This document shows positions 51,401 to 59,784 of a stretch of 64,000 nt of DNA, in pieces. The first letter of the stretch is position 1; each line of letters starts with the position of its first letter. The notes under the pieces are model-generated. The model saw only the letters and a program-made list of their open reading frames with translations, made no database searches and was not told where the DNA came from. Both the position numbers and the translations under genes were made by a program. The stretch comes from Microbulbifer sp. Q7 (GTDB taxonomy: Bacteria; Pseudomonadota; Gammaproteobacteria; Pseudomonadales; Cellvibrionaceae), in assembly GCF_001639145.1 (NCBI RefSeq), contig NZ_LROY01000001.1, positions 126,501-190,500 of the forward strand, written 5' to 3'.

Positions 51401-54166
51401 ATGCGAATTCTTACCCTGCCAGCCCTGCTTGCCGGTCTGATACTGCTCAGCGCCTGCGGAAGCGATAACCAAGACACCAGCGCCAAAACCGCCGTTGACA
51501 AGCCCGCAGCACAGGCGGCCAGCAACGCACAAACGGCCAGCGCGGACGCCGCCGCACAAGATTCCGGGCCAGGTGCCGAGCAACAGGCACCCGCCGGCAA
51601 GCTTCCCGACGGCGTGCGCCCCGCCGCCTACCGCCTGGACCTCACCCTCGACCCCCGTGAAGACAGCTTCCACGGCCAGGTGGAGATCGACATCGCGATC
51701 GACACCGCCACCGACCACCTGTGGATGCACGGCAACAACATCGACGTCACCGAGATCAAAGCCATCGTCCCCACACAAAATGACAAGGTCGTGCCGGCGC
51801 AGTACCGCCAGGTGCTCGATAGCGGCGTGGTGCGCATCGACTTCGACGAACAGGTTCCCGCGGGGACCATCACCCTGCGCATCCAGTACCGCGCGCCCTT
51901 CGACAAAAACCTCGCCGGCCTGTTTAAGGTCGAAGAGCAGGGCGAGGCCTACGCACTGGCCAAATCCGAATCCATCCAGGCGCGCCGCTTTCTGCCCGGC
52001 TTCGACGAGCCCGGCCTGAAGGCAACCTACGACATCAGCCTCACCATTCCCGAAGGCTACCAGGCCATCAGCAACGGGCCGGAAACCGAGCGCAGCGACG
52101 CCGGCAACGGCATGGAAACGGTGCGCTTCGCGCAGACCCGGCCCATGCCCACCTACCTGCTGTCCCTCGCCGTGGGGCCATTCGACGTGGTCGAACGCCC
52201 GGCCATCCCCGCCAACCAGTACCGCAAGGAGCCGCTGCCCCTGCGCGGTTTCGCCCGCAAGGGCCGCGGCAAGGATATGAAATACGTACTGGATAAAACC
52301 CCGGAGATGCTGCGCATCTTCGAGGAACAGCTGCAGCGCCCCTATCCCTTCCGCAAGCTGGACATCATCGCCGCCCCCCAGTGGCCCAGTGGTGCCACCG
52401 AACTCTCCGCCGCCATCACCTACCGCGAGCAGCGGATTCTGGTGGAAGGCGACGAGCCCGCGCCCGGCCTGCGCCTCGCCCTGCTGGGCGTGCACGCCCA
52501 CGAGATCGCCCATATGTGGTTCGGCAACCTGGTTACCCCGCCCTGGTGGGACGACCTGTGGCTGAAGGAAGGCTTTGCCACCTGGGGTACCCCGCTGGCA
52601 CTGACCATCATGGAACCCGACGGTGGCCACGACCTGAACGCCGCGGTGCGTGCTATCAGCGCCATGAAACTGGACTCCCTCGCCAGCACCCGCGCCATTC
52701 GTGAACCGATCACCGACAACAACAACATCCGCAATGCCTACGATGCGATTACCTATGCCAAAAGCCTGGGTGTGATTCATATGGTGGATGCGTACTTTGG
52801 CGCGGACACCTTTCGCCCCGCCCTCGGCCGCTATGTGGAGCAGTTTGCCGATGGCGTCGCCGACTCACCGGACTTTTATAAGGTCATTGGCGATGAAACC
52901 GGCAGCCCGCAATTGACCGAGACCTTCCGCACCTTCGTGGAACAGAAGGGCGTACCGCTGCTGTCGGTGAGCGTGAATTGCAGCACCGACGGTGATGCCG
53001 AGGTACGCGTTCAACAACAGCGCTACAAGCCGCTGGGCTCCCCGATCTCCGATGCCGGCCAGCAGTGGAGCATCCCGTTCTGCATGCGCGGCAGTGCCGG
53101 TAAAGCGCAGTGCGAATTTCTGAGTGCATCACAACAGACCGTGAAACTTGCCGGTGGCACCTGCCCCAAATGGGTCATGCCCAACGCCAACGGCAGCGGC
53201 TATTACCGGTTTAACCTGGAGGAACCCTATTGGCAGGCACTGCTGGAGGAATTCGACAGCCTGCAGCCCACTGAGCGACTGTCGGTGATCGACAGTGCCT
53301 TTGCCGCGTTCGAAGCCGGCGCCCTGAAACCGGCAACACTGCTGGACGTGGTGCGCCTCTCGGCGGCCTCGGACAAGCGCCAGGTGGTGGAAGCGCCGCT
53401 GGGCTATCTCGCCAAGTACGCCGACCACTATGTGGATAGCGCACACGCGGAACACTGGCAGGCGCTGCTCAAGAGACTGTACGGCAAAAAAGTGCAGGCG
53501 CTGGCGGACAAACGCGACTCCGAAAGCAAACTGCTGCGCAGCCGCCTGCTCGGCTTCCTCGCCCTGGAAGGCAAGGATCCGCAAACCCGCAAACAGCTGC
53601 AGCAACAGGCCGAGGCATTTACCGGATTTGGCGTAGAGCGAGATCCCAAGGCGCTGGATTCCGACCTGTACGAAAGTGCGCTTACCGTCGCCGTGCAGGA
53701 TTCCGGCAAGGGTTTCCTCGATCACCTGATCAAGGTCCGCAGTGAACTGGACGACCCGCTGTTCGATAACGCCAGTGCCAACGCCATCGGCCGCGTCACC
53801 GATCCTTCACAACTAGGCACCGTCCACAGCCTCGCGCTAAGTGACGACATGGGCGCGCGGGAGGCCTTCGGCCTGATCCAGAACACCCTCGCCGAACCGG
53901 ACCTGCAGGCACGCAATTGGGAATGGCTGCAGAACAACTTCGCCGCCGTCGTCGCCAAAATCCCGGAACAGTGGCGCCGCAACACCCCGCGCTTTGCGGC
54001 AAAATTCTGCGACCAGCAGTCGTTACAGCAGGTACAGGCACTGTTTGCCCAGCAGCAGAATCTGGTACCCGGCTACCAGCGGGCACTGGCGCAGACGGAG
54101 GAAGGGATTAACTTGTGTATGGCGCTGAGGGAGCAGGGGCAGGCGTTGGTGAAGAGCCTGAAATAG
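51401..54166 (+). CDS. M1-family aminopeptidase-like lipoprotein
   Basis: 921 residues from the ATG at 51401; MRILTLPALLAGLILLSAC is a lipoprotein signal. An Ala/Gln-rich spacer (about 25-65) leads to the M1 N-terminal beta domain (PAAYRLDLTLDPREDSFHG) and the thermolysin-like domain with HEIAH near residue 367 and the third zinc ligand in WLKEGFATW near 389. The exopeptidase signature, normally GAMEN, reads GATEL near 331-335: the Glu is kept but Met-Asn is replaced, so substrate binding at the N-terminus may be altered. The presumed catalytic Tyr lies in ITYAKSLGVIHMVDAYFG. An ERAP1-like helical C-terminal domain (about 600-921) is present. Probably outer-membrane or periplasmic. Confidence 0.9.
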   Translation: MRILTLPALLAGLILLSACGSDNQDTSAKTAVDKPAAQAASNAQTASADAAAQDSGPGAEQQAPAGKLPDGVRPAAYRLDLTLDPREDSFHGQVEIDIAIDTATDHLWMHGNNIDVTEIKAIVPTQNDKVVPAQYRQVLDSGVVRIDFDEQVPAGTITLRIQYRAPFDKNLAGLFKVEEQGEAYALAKSESIQARRFLPGFDEPGLKATYDISLTIPEGYQAISNGPETERSDAGNGMETVRFAQTRPMPTYLLSLAVGPFDVVERPAIPANQYRKEPLPLRGFARKGRGKDMKYVLDKTPEMLRIFEEQLQRPYPFRKLDIIAAPQWPSGATELSAAITYREQRILVEGDEPAPGLRLALLGVHAHEIAHMWFGNLVTPPWWDDLWLKEGFATWGTPLALTIMEPDGGHDLNAAVRAISAMKLDSLASTRAIREPITDNNNIRNAYDAITYAKSLGVIHMVDAYFGADTFRPALGRYVEQFADGVADSPDFYKVIGDETGSPQLTETFRTFVEQKGVPLLSVSVNCSTDGDAEVRVQQQRYKPLGSPISDAGQQWSIPFCMRGSAGKAQCEFLSASQQTVKLAGGTCPKWVMPNANGSGYYRFNLEEPYWQALLEEFDSLQPTERLSVIDSAFAAFEAGALKPATLLDVVRLSAASDKRQVVEAPLGYLAKYADHYVDSAHAEHWQALLKRLYGKKVQALADKRDSESKLLRSRLLGFLALEGKDPQTRKQLQQQAEAFTGFGVERDPKALDSDLYESALTVAVQDSGKGFLDHLIKVRSELDDPLFDNASANAIGRVTDPSQLGTVHSLALSDDMGAREAFGLIQNTLAEPDLQARNWEWLQNNFAAVVAKIPEQWRRNTPRFAAKFCDQQSLQQVQALFAQQQNLVPGYQRALAQTEEGINLCMALREQGQALVKSLK

Positions 54167-54182
54167 TCAGCCCTACTGAAAT

Positions 54183-54210
54183 AAAAATGGCAGCCTGGGC
54201 TGCCATTTTT
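54183..54210. terminator. Bidirectional rho-independent terminator
   Basis: Perfect 12-bp stem AAAAATGGCAGC/GCTGCCATTTTT (54183-54194 with 54199-54210), loop CTGG. Between the convergent M1 and sulfotransferase genes; works in both directions. Confidence 0.93.
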
Positions 54211-54219
54211 ATTTACTCG

Positions 54220-55872
54220 CTAATCGAATTCGATACCTTTTCGCTGCAGAATCTCCTGCATCGGCATCAGATCTTTGCCAAAGTGACGCCACTTGTTGAC
54301 AGAGGTCTGATAGACCGGCTGCCGAACCTGGGCAGCACTGGCTGTCGCCGTTCCTGCGCGGTCCCGATAGTAGGATTCAAGAATCCGATCACTCCAGGCA
54401 AGGTTACAGGCCCGATACAGATTCTTCCCCTCGCCCGCCAGATCCGCGACCAGCCTCTCATAGTGCACATCAATCACACGCCCAGGAAATATAGTTTTCC
54501 AGTGATGCATGAGCTCCCGGTAGCCACAGTAATATTCAGCCATCTCCGCCTGATCATAGGAGAATGGATAAGCACTTTTAAACAGGGATTTATAGATGGC
54601 AAAGCAGGTATCCAGCGGGTTCCTGCACAGATGAATAATTTTCGCCCCGGGTAGCGCGCGGGCAATCCAGCCGAGGTAGAGAAAATTCATCGGGTTCTTG
54701 TCGATAATGCGGTGGCTGCCAGCCAATTGTGCGCGTTCTTGCAACTGCCGCACATAGGCAGAACCAACCTCGGCAATATCCAGATCTCCACCTGCATCGA
54801 GAATGGGATTCTGCCCAGCACGGCCCCCATTGGTCCTGCGCGCCTCACGCAGCAGCATACGGGCAAAGGTGTCCGGCTCACCCGCGGAGACTACATCGCC
54901 AGACGCACACAGCACGCGATCCAGAAGCGTGGAGCCGGTGCGCGGCATACCGAGGATGAAAATTATTTCACGTCCCAGTGATGCAGGAACCGATGGTTGA
55001 TCCAAAAAATTCCCATCAAACGCAGCCGCAATGTCCTCCATCACCGAGAGATCGCGACCCAGGTCATAATCAATGCCAGACCTGCGCGCGCCGCACCCAC
55101 GCTGTAGCGCATCGAAACTCGCAGAATACTCCGCGAGGTCCTCATATTCTTTCGCCAGCGCAAAATACAGTTGTACCTTCGCAACCTCAGGAAGATTCGC
55201 TCGTGCCAGTTGCTGCTGCAGGTTTCGCACATGATTGTAGCTGGGAGTCTGCTTGCGCAGGTCTGAGCGATTCTTGTAGGCCTCCCAGTCATCCGGATTC
55301 AGCGCGAGCACACGGTCATACAACTCTTCGGCGCGCCCAAGCCGTCCCATCGCGCGATTTGCCGCCGCGCAATTGAATAACATCAGGGGGTCATCCGGAC
55401 GTTTGTACAGGACCGCTTCAAAGGCCTGCAGCGCTTTCCCGTGGGATTCACACAAGGTTAGCAAATACCCCAATTGGGATAGCAAGGCCAAATCCTGCTG
55501 TTCTGTGAGAGCGAGGTCAGGAGACTGGAGTACACGCAGTGCGCCTGCCAAATCGCCCTCACGCACAAATGCAGTCGCCAGATGCAGCTGTATCGGACGA
55601 CGCCGCTCGACATCTTCTGGAAATAAACCCAGCGCCTCTTGCAGCTGGTCTCTGGCTGCAGAAAACTCACCGCACCCGATCAGGATATCCGCATACAGAC
55701 GCCGTCCACTGACGAACCCAGGGGAAGATTCAATGACCGTCTTGGCAACGTCCTGTGCCGCAGACAGATTACCGCCGCGAAATAGTGCACGGGCCTCGGT
55801 ATAGGCTCGTTTTGCTTCGCTGCCTGGCGCAGAGCTGAGTTCAATCTGTGGCTGCATAATCGCTGACGTCAT
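54220..55872 (-). CDS. TPR-containing sulfotransferase
   Basis: 550 residues. Residues about 20-290 are tetratricopeptide repeats (ARALFRGGNLSAAQDVAKTV, AAANRAMGRLGRAEELYDRV). Residues about 300-540 are a sulfotransferase domain with the PAPS 5'-phosphosulfate loop GMPRTGSTLLDRVL (from residue 308) and the 3'-phosphate site CRNPLDTCFAIYKSLF. It has no signal peptide, so it acts in the cytoplasm, transferring sulfate from PAPS to an unknown acceptor; the TPR part suggests a peptide or protein partner, as in tyrosylprotein sulfotransferases. Downstream of TonB receptor 3 on the same strand, but with a terminator hairpin between them. In my recollection this pairing recurs in other Proteobacteria. 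Confidence 0.92.
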   Translation of the reverse strand: MTSAIMQPQIELSSAPGSEAKRAYTEARALFRGGNLSAAQDVAKTVIESSPGFVSGRRLYADILIGCGEFSAARDQLQEALGLFPEDVERRRPIQLHLATAFVREGDLAGALRVLQSPDLALTEQQDLALLSQLGYLLTLCESHGKALQAFEAVLYKRPDDPLMLFNCAAANRAMGRLGRAEELYDRVLALNPDDWEAYKNRSDLRKQTPSYNHVRNLQQQLARANLPEVAKVQLYFALAKEYEDLAEYSASFDALQRGCGARRSGIDYDLGRDLSVMEDIAAAFDGNFLDQPSVPASLGREIIFILGMPRTGSTLLDRVLCASGDVVSAGEPDTFARMLLREARRTNGGRAGQNPILDAGGDLDIAEVGSAYVRQLQERAQLAGSHRIIDKNPMNFLYLGWIARALPGAKIIHLCRNPLDTCFAIYKSLFKSAYPFSYDQAEMAEYYCGYRELMHHWKTIFPGRVIDVHYERLVADLAGEGKNLYRACNLAWSDRILESYYRDRAGTATASAAQVRQPVYQTSVNKWRHFGKDLMPMQEILQRKGIEFD

Positions 55873-55913
55873 AACGGAAAAATTGAGCCCCCAGTTTACC
55901 GATATCCGGGCAA

Positions 55914-55939
55914 TAAAAAAGCCGGCCCTAAGGCCGGCT
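55914..55939 (-). terminator. Rho-independent terminator after TonB receptor 3
   Basis: Stem AGCCGGCC/GGCCGGCT (55920-55927 with 55932-55939), loop CTAA, T tail on the minus strand from the As at 55914-55920. Confidence 0.9.
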
Positions 55940-55970
55940 GAATGTCACTTGATGAAGCAACAATGAACCC

Positions 55971-58418
55971 TTAGAAGTGGTAACGTCCGGAAACACCCAA
56001 GGTGCGCGGCAGGCTGATGTAGTCCTTGGAGGAGTTACCGAAGAAGTTTTCTGCCGGGTCGGTGCCCATATGCGCTTCGGTCAGGGCACCGGTCACACCA
56101 TCTTCATTGAATAGGTTTTTCGCATACAGAGTGAGATCCCAGGACTCGGCCACTAGGGTGCTGCTCAGGTTCCACAGCTGGAAGGCATCAAACTCAGCGG
56201 AAGTTTTGTCCGTTCCTACGGAATTAGAAGTCTCTGATTGATAGTAACCATTCAATCGGCTTATCAGGGTGTAGGTGCCGATCTCTGTGGTGTGGTCCAT
56301 GGAAAGCGACAGGGTATGCTCGGCGGTTCCCGGCAATTGCTCACCGGCCTCGGCGACAATGAACTCTCCGGTGACACCACTGCCCGCGAAGTTGCCGAAG
56401 GGCTTGTAGAAGTCCGCGGTCAGTTCCGCATCCACGTACGCGTAACCCAGGTTGTAGCCAATACTTTCAGTAAGGTCACCCTGCAGTTCAACTTCCAGGC
56501 CCTGGGTTCTGGCCTCATCACCATTTACTGCAGCAAAGAAACCCCAATTCGTAGTAGCGGTATTGAGCTGCGGATCACTCCAGTCCATGCGGAACAGTGA
56601 TACTGTATAGCGCAGTGTATCGGTTGCACCTTTCACGCCCAGTTCGTAGTTCATTACCTGGTCAGAACCGTACTGCAGGTAGTCCGGGCTCTCCGCAAAA
56701 CCACCGGTCAGCGGTACCGCGTTGGCACCACCACGGCGATATCCTTCAGAGATCGTTGCGTACAGCATGGTGTTCGCACTCATGTCCCATGACACATTGG
56801 CTTTCAGCAGGGTGTCATTTTCCTTGGTGGTAAAACTTGCGCGGGTATCTTCTTCCGGCTCTGGCCAGATAGGCAATTGCAGCACACTGTCATTGGTCAA
56901 CTCGTTATCGAAATGACGCAAGCCCAAGGTCATGCGGAAAGTATCAGAAAAGTTGAAGGTGGTTTCACCAAAGATCGCCGCGTCGGTAAAGCTCTGATTG
57001 CGTCGGAAGTAGAAATCCTGATCCTGTACATTGGCGCCGTAGAAAGCAAAATCCCCGGCCACACTGTCAGCAACGCCCCAGCCGGATGGGGCCTCGGCTG
57101 CCCAAGCTGCCCAGCCCGGCATATAACTATTCTGGCCAGCATTGCTCTCCTGATCCATGTAGTAGAAGCCCGCAACCCAGTCAACAAACTGATCACCGTT
57201 GGATACCAGGCGGAATTCCTGCACCAAGGCACTGTCATCGTAAAAACGCTCAGCTTTCGCCAGCGGTCTCGGTGAGCCGCCATAGTAAGCTGCGAACCAG
57301 TCGTTCTGAGCATAGAAGCCCGAGTTATCACTGATGGCGATGCCATCGTGCGAATAACTGGAAGTACTGGAAGTAAAGGTTGCAAAACCCATGTCCAGTG
57401 ACACCTCTAGTGCCGTCAAGGAGACATCGCGTTCGGAAGGCTCCAGGGTCACTGCGCCATTTTCATAGTCATCGTAAAAGGCTTCTTCACCGCTAACCCA
57501 GTTCGCACCCCGGGTTACCTGTCGACGCCCACCAATTTCATCGCTTTGCATCTGATGAGAAAGCTGCACACTGAGCTGATCCGTTGGCTCGATCAACAAA
57601 GAAGCACGCGCATAAGTAATATCTACAGTGTCGGCATCTTTCACGCTGCGGAATACCGGACCACCATTGGCAATGTCACCACCCTCGGCCACGGGGGCGC
57701 CCTGCGCATCGAGCACGTACACATTGGTGTAGTCAACAATACCGTCGTTATCGATCATACCCACAGAGGCCCGAAATGCAGCCTTTTCGCCAAGCGGGAT
57801 GTTAACCAGTGCATCAGCACTAAAATTATTCCCATCGGATCCTTCGGTCTGGCTGACGCTACTTCCAACCTTTGCCTCAAAATCTTCCATCGAGGGCTTA
57901 TTCATGATGTAGCGAACGGTGCCCGCCAGAGAGCCTGACCCGTACAGCGTGCCCTGCGGGCCACGCAGCACTTCAACACGCTCGATGTCTTTCAGGATGA
58001 AGTTACCGTACAGCGGGGTATCATCTATATAAGTCGCCACCGTCGGCACCGCAGAAAGTGGCACGTCGCCATTCGCACCGCTATCAACGTTCATACCGCG
58101 GATTATGACACCGTTTACGGTGCCGGAATTCCGATAACCTCGATCAACCACGGTCAACCCGGGGACACTACGCATCATTTCTGCAGCATCGGTAATTTGA
58201 CCAGCCTCAAGCTCGTCGCCGGACACTGCCGAAATATTGTAGGGAATATCCTGAACGCTCTGCGCCCGGCGCGTTGCGGTAACAATCACTTCCTCGATGG
58301 CATCGGTGGACTGTGCCAGCGCTATCTGCGGTATGGAAGCCAGTGTTCCCGCGGAAATCGCCGCGACCGCGGTGGCCAGTGTGGACTTGGTGAACCCCTG
58401 CTTGATTGGTTGTTTCAT
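55971..58418 (-). CDS. TonB-dependent receptor 3
   Basis: 815 residues. Signal peptide (LATAVAAISAGTLASIPQIALAQ split around LASIPQIALA), TonB-box-like IEEVIVTATRR, plug with SVQDIPYNISAVSGDEL, IIRGMNVDSG and VEVLRGPQGTLYGSGSLAGT, then a barrel ending YHF. The plug is of the classical FecA/cobalamin/iutA-like type (QDIP and LRGPQGTLYG motifs), unlike receptors 1 and 2, so a different ligand is expected. It lies beside the TPR-sulfotransferase gene and near three exported peptidase/hydrolase genes, making a peptide-derived or sulfated ligand conceivable. Upstream (58500-58560) there are CCAGT/ACTGG repeats that may be regulatory. Confidence 0.93.
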   Translation of the reverse strand: MKQPIKQGFTKSTLATAVAAISAGTLASIPQIALAQSTDAIEEVIVTATRRAQSVQDIPYNISAVSGDELEAGQITDAAEMMRSVPGLTVVDRGYRNSGTVNGVIIRGMNVDSGANGDVPLSAVPTVATYIDDTPLYGNFILKDIERVEVLRGPQGTLYGSGSLAGTVRYIMNKPSMEDFEAKVGSSVSQTEGSDGNNFSADALVNIPLGEKAAFRASVGMIDNDGIVDYTNVYVLDAQGAPVAEGGDIANGGPVFRSVKDADTVDITYARASLLIEPTDQLSVQLSHQMQSDEIGGRRQVTRGANWVSGEEAFYDDYENGAVTLEPSERDVSLTALEVSLDMGFATFTSSTSSYSHDGIAISDNSGFYAQNDWFAAYYGGSPRPLAKAERFYDDSALVQEFRLVSNGDQFVDWVAGFYYMDQESNAGQNSYMPGWAAWAAEAPSGWGVADSVAGDFAFYGANVQDQDFYFRRNQSFTDAAIFGETTFNFSDTFRMTLGLRHFDNELTNDSVLQLPIWPEPEEDTRASFTTKENDTLLKANVSWDMSANTMLYATISEGYRRGGANAVPLTGGFAESPDYLQYGSDQVMNYELGVKGATDTLRYTVSLFRMDWSDPQLNTATTNWGFFAAVNGDEARTQGLEVELQGDLTESIGYNLGYAYVDAELTADFYKPFGNFAGSGVTGEFIVAEAGEQLPGTAEHTLSLSMDHTTEIGTYTLISRLNGYYQSETSNSVGTDKTSAEFDAFQLWNLSSTLVAESWDLTLYAKNLFNEDGVTGALTEAHMGTDPAENFFGNSSKDYISLPRTLGVSGRYHF

Positions 58419-58546
58419 GGTGCCCTCTGCTAGGTTTGGATCTCTTTTATGGAGTTTCTCTGCTGGCCAAACTGCGCCGGCTGTTGTTGTGTCTAGTTTT
58501 TATAACTGGAACCTGGCCTCAACCTAGTGCCAGTTAGTCTATATCG

Positions 58547-58557
58547 ACTGGTCCAGT
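58547..58557. promoter_or_regulatory. Palindrome ACTGGTCCAGT upstream of TonB receptor 3
   Basis: A 5-1-5 palindrome about 130 bp before the receptor start. A surrounding pair AACTGGA (58504-58510) and TCCAGTT (58552-58558) extends the symmetry. Possible regulator site shared in style with 59658-59674. Confidence 0.4.
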
Positions 58558-58597
58558 TGTCATCCATCCTGTGAAAATGAATTTTTTCTGGCTGCAG

Positions 58598-59452
58598 TCA
58601 CTCCGGCACTTTCAGCTCGCCGAGCGCTTCCAGCGCGGGTGAAACGGCACCCGGTTCATACTGGGGGTACCGCACCCGGCTATCCCGGAAGCTCTTCAAT
58701 GTCTGCCCCAGGCCTTTCATCCCGCGTGTGCGCACCCGAGCGACCCGCTCCACATCGATTTCAAAGGCGATAATCTCTTCCTCGACACTGGCTTCGTGAA
58801 TGGTCTCACCTTCCGGGCCGACGATAATGGAACGCCCCACGCCCTGCTGGCCGGCAGCATTCACATCGACCACGTAGCACTGGTTCATGGAGGCGCTGGC
58901 CCGCACGATGGAAAGTTCATCCAATCGGTCGATGGTATCGGTCTTGGTCGGGTGGATAATGACTTCGGCACCCAGCCACGCCATGGCTCGGGTGGTCTCC
59001 GGGAACCACATGTCGTAACAGATGGAGACTGCAAAGCGACCTACTTCCGGCACATCAAACACGACAAACTGGTCGCCAGCGGTCACGCCTTTTTCATAGG
59101 GCAGGAAGGGGAAGAGCTTGCGGTAGCGCGCGATGACTTCGCCGGCGGGATTGATTACCGGCGTGGTGTTGAATACGGCACTGCCACACTTTTCATACAT
59201 GGAACCGGGTACCAGCCAGATACCCAGCTCACGTGCGGTGCGACAAAACGCTTCTTCCTCTGCAGAAGGGAGCTCCCGTGCGTGCTGGGCGCCAACACCG
59301 CGCAAAGCGAGCTCACTCAATACGATCATCTTGACCCAGGGGTAGCGCAGCTTGGTGCGCTGGATTTTCTGCAACAGCAACTCCAGGTTGTCTGTCTCGT
59401 CGAGCTTTAGTTGCAGTGCGGCTATTCCGAAAGACCTGCGGTTGCTACTCAT
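58598..59452 (-). CDS. Nitrilase-superfamily carbon-nitrogen hydrolase
   Basis: 284 residues from the ATG at 59450-59452, chosen for family length; an in-frame upstream start would add 35 unconvincing residues. The catalytic Glu-Lys-Cys triad is visible: Glu47 in IVLSELAL, Lys112 in YRKLFPFLPYEKG and Cys145 in VSICYDMWFPET. It hydrolyses a nitrile, amide or carbamoyl group; ending and length are in the aliphatic amidase/N-carbamoyl amidase range, with no clear subfamily. Divergent from an MFS transporter, with a 7-3-7 palindrome between them, suggesting they share regulation and that the transporter imports the amide substrate or exports the product. Confidence 0.9.
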   Translation of the reverse strand: MSSNRRSFGIAALQLKLDETDNLELLLQKIQRTKLRYPWVKMIVLSELALRGVGAQHARELPSAEEEAFCRTARELGIWLVPGSMYEKCGSAVFNTTPVINPAGEVIARYRKLFPFLPYEKGVTAGDQFVVFDVPEVGRFAVSICYDMWFPETTRAMAWLGAEVIIHPTKTDTIDRLDELSIVRASASMNQCYVVDVNAAGQQGVGRSIIVGPEGETIHEASVEEEIIAFEIDVERVARVRTRGMKGLGQTLKSFRDSRVRYPQYEPGAVSPALEALGELKVPE

Positions 59453-59784
59453 CACACCGGTTCCTGGTTCTGGATTATTGGTTTTGTATGCGGCGCTGTG
59501 GCAATACTGTGGTGATACTGTGGTGATAAAAGGGCGGGTAGTGCCGCGCTGGATCAATACTGGCCCAAACCCGAAAAGGGGCTATAGGGCCAGTTGGGGG
59601 GGAGGCATGAGTCCAATGGGTGTTTTGCGCCTTGTGGCTGCCATTGGATCCAACGGCAGTGCCAATCTGGCACTATGGCGTGGGCTGTAATAGGTTAGCG
59701 TTTGTCCGGAACAGACTCCGACCGCGAGGGTATCGAGACCGCGATCGGCCCGAATTAAAACGATAACGATTGACCGGAGTATCC
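59453..59784. promoter_or_regulatory. Divergent promoter region between the nitrilase-like and MFS genes
   Basis: 332 bp with no supportable gene. It holds the strong palindrome at 59658-59674 and a looser inverted repeat ACTGGCCC/GGGCCAGT (59559-59566 with 59587-59594). Confidence 0.5.
59658..59674. promoter_or_regulatory. Operator-like palindrome AGTGCCA-ATC-TGGCACT
   Basis: Perfect 7-3-7 dyad about 110 bp before the MFS start and 205 bp before the nitrilase start. Its symmetry and length are those of a dimeric regulator site; the regulator is not encoded adjacent. Confidence 0.6.

Noticed and set aside
49581..52780. Two frames of about 500 codons on the minus strand opposite the S15-like and M1 genes
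   Set aside because: Shadows of strongly supported plus-strand genes with signal peptides and catalytic motifs.
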